Shown: piece after piece, positions 63,601 to 64,000 of the stretch
Layout of the letters: every line of letters starts with the position of its first letter
Numbering within the stretch: the first letter of the stretch is position 1
Assembly: GCA_016716085.1 (NCBI GenBank)
Contig: JADJWY010000026.1
Span: 659,382-723,381, forward strand
Direction of reading: 5' to 3'
Origin: Hahellaceae bacterium
GTDB lineage: Bacteria > Pseudomonadota > Gammaproteobacteria > Pseudomonadales > Oleiphilaceae
Length of the DNA stretch: 64,000 nucleotides
Notes under the pieces: generated by a model
What the model was told of the DNA's origin: nothing
Databases searched by the model: none
The model's input: the letters and a program-made list of their open reading frames with translations, nothing else
Translations under genes and position numbers: made by a program

Positions 63601-63671
63601 CCTTTGAAGCAGTCGACCACGGCTTGCACCGCCGCTGTCTGATAAGCCTGCGTCTTGAATTTGAGTTTCAT
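60618..63671 (-). CDS. Type III restriction endonuclease subunit Res
   Basis: Helicase-nuclease of 1017 residues. Walker A METGTGKT (about residue 100), the DEAD-like ILDEPQKMEG and SHSALREGWDNPNVFV helicase motifs are present, and the C-terminal nuclease has NPDWAI and VAETKGS (PD-ExK type). It cuts DNA when paired with Mod subunits. The Mod gene lies immediately upstream, ending 11 bases before the start. Confidence 0.92.
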   Translation of the reverse strand: MKLKFKTQAYQTAAVQAVVDCFKGQPPATAEAISYRIDPGKAKKGVEDLFAEGGFKNADLKLTDIALLENITQVQHQQNLPQSSELVKTKVSRVNLDIEMETGTGKTYCYIKTIFELNKQYGWSKFIIVVPSIAIREGVAKSLEITAEHFLETYHKKARFFIYNSKQLHHLESFSSDAGINVMVINVQAFAARGADNRRIYDVLDDFQSRRPIDVISANRPILILDEPQKMEGAATLKSLEEFKALMVLRYSATHKTTHNKIHRLDALDAYNQKLVKKIAVRGISVKGLAGTNAYLYLQSIEISSKAPVARVEFEQKLKSGEIKRVVRKLSKGDNLFSGGFSNELDQYRGYVVSDINANTDTLSFTNGVELFVGEATGDVNEASLRRIQIREAIKAHFDKEQALFQQGIKVLTLFFIDEVVKYRDYSAADEKGDYARIFEEEYRQYLNEVLDLDETPYIKYLKGITAEKTHSGYFSIDKKTKRDVDPSIAKTGENKGLSDDVDAYDLILRKKEQLLKFEEPVRFIFSHSALREGWDNPNVFVICFLKHPDYNNEVTRRQEVGRGLRLSVNQLGDRVDHPAIVHDVNVLTVVASESFKEFVTALQKDISDSLSARPKVANEAYFTGKVLKTPTGNVEVTPQLAKQIYKYLLKNDYSDDTDRITGTYHEAKKEGTLAPLPPELQAHAEQVYQLIDSVFSDSQMFEIGDDRRPKKNPLNSNFDKQEFKELWNRINRKAAYSVDFDSLELVKKAVAELDKSLRVTPLQYTIQSGEQVDQVTADALKSGDGFKVAETTVEYNKQSIHSAVKYDLIGKIAEGTQLTRRTTADILKAISVAVFAQFRTNPESFIAEAVRLINEQKATMIIEHLAYDPVEDKFDIDIFTAGQTKQDFSKAGDKLKRHIYDYVITDSGIERDFVKELDTCTEVVVYAKLPRGFLIPTPVGDYNPDWAISFKEGAVKHVYFVAETKGSMSTMQLTKIEETKIECARKFFNEINRKYAPENVKYDVVKSFDKLMDLVK

Positions 63672-63681
63672 CGCGCGCCCC

Positions 63682-64000
63682 TCAGATGCATTTCACTTCG
63701 GTGGCGGGCGACAAGAGCTTGAAAATCTGCTCGACGTTGATCTTGACCGCGCTGTTCTTGTAGCCCGCGTCGCGGAACACCACACGCAGCGGCTGATGCT
63801 TGGCCAGTTCCTTGACGAAGGCCTCGTCGATGCTGCCGCTGGCATCGAAGCAGGCGGCCAGCGCATTGCCATCGACAAAGAACACGTCCTTGCCTTGAAT
63901 CGACTGTTTGGTAATGGGCAGGGCCAGATCGACGCCCCAATCCAGCATCACCTGGAACAGCAGGTCTTCAGGCGTGCGGTCGGGCTTGATGTTGTCGACG
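63682..64000 (-). CDS. Type III DNA methyltransferase (mod), C-terminal part
   Basis: The last 105 or so residues of a site-specific DNA methyltransferase; the gene continues off the right edge. The visible part (RTPEDLLFQVMLDWGVDLAL and LLSPATEVKCI) matches the C-terminus of type III Mod subunits, which recognise and methylate DNA. The catalytic motifs lie outside the window. It precedes res, giving the standard mod-res order. Confidence 0.85.
   Translation of the reverse strand, partial: VDNIKPDRTPEDLLFQVMLDWGVDLALPITKQSIQGKDVFFVDGNALAACFDASGSIDEAFVKELAKHQPLRVVFRDAGYKNSAVKINVEQIFKLLSPATEVKCI

Noticed and set aside
62883..63722. Plus-strand frame of 279 codons opposite the type III res gene
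   Set aside because: Reverse shadow of res, with unnatural composition and no recognisable domain.

Overview
This is a stretch of gammaproteobacterial chromosome, most likely from a marine or halophilic, flagellated member of the Oceanospirillales/Alteromonadales type. The evidence is the SUF cluster, a Pha/Mrp Na+(K+)/H+ antiporter, Vibrio-type FlgT/FlgP accessory flagellar proteins, a rhombosortase-like protein, SecB, EnvC, YibQ and an E. coli thrW-like tRNA-Thr. No rRNA or species marker is present, so the genus is not assigned. Most of the left two thirds is tightly packed core genome with many ATGA start/stop overlaps.

Bases 1-43,640 are core. In order they hold: sufD(partial)-sufS-sufA-sufT-sufE; a small membrane gene behind two near-consensus LexA boxes; an exbB-exbD-tonB set; flgT and an FlgP-like lipoprotein behind a possible sigma-54 promoter; a one-strand operon of diguanylate cyclase, phaAB-C-D-E-F-G and a periplasmic binding protein; a pectinacetylesterase-like gene broken by a stop codon; an AI-2E permease and an orphan modA; TetR/SDR and PadR/oxidoreductase pairs; a yebG-like gene whose LexA operator was split by an IS1595-family element; tRNA-Thr(CGU); leuA facing an Lrp-type regulator; mscL, cca, a thiolase, hydrolases, trmL, secB; and a gpmI-envC-ctpA-yibQ-rsuA run.

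Bases about 43,970-51,590 are an integron cassette array with no integrase in the window (CALIN-like). Its attC sites all point the same way and separate small cassettes that are nearly all toxin-antitoxin modules: vapBC, higBA-like, parDE, brnTA, relE/RHH, higBA and hicAB. Many are damaged: vapC is split by an IS4-family element, hicA and hicB are both frameshifted, and an Rnk-like gene has several frameshifts. One attC is interrupted by a fragment of the higBA cassette. Two copies of a roughly 410-base cassette carry no convincing gene and keep several hairpins.

Bases 51,590-57,030 are an IS graveyard (IS5, IS1380 and IS66 remnants) enclosing the end of a type I restriction specificity gene and a truncated SIR2-domain defence gene. 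A short prophage lysis remnant follows (DUF6127, holin-like, GH24 lysozyme). The window ends in a minus-strand restriction operon: a type III methyltransferase running off the right edge, a type III Res subunit and a DUF262/HNH (GmrSD-like) protein. The right third is therefore an accessory, defence-rich region beside stable core genome.
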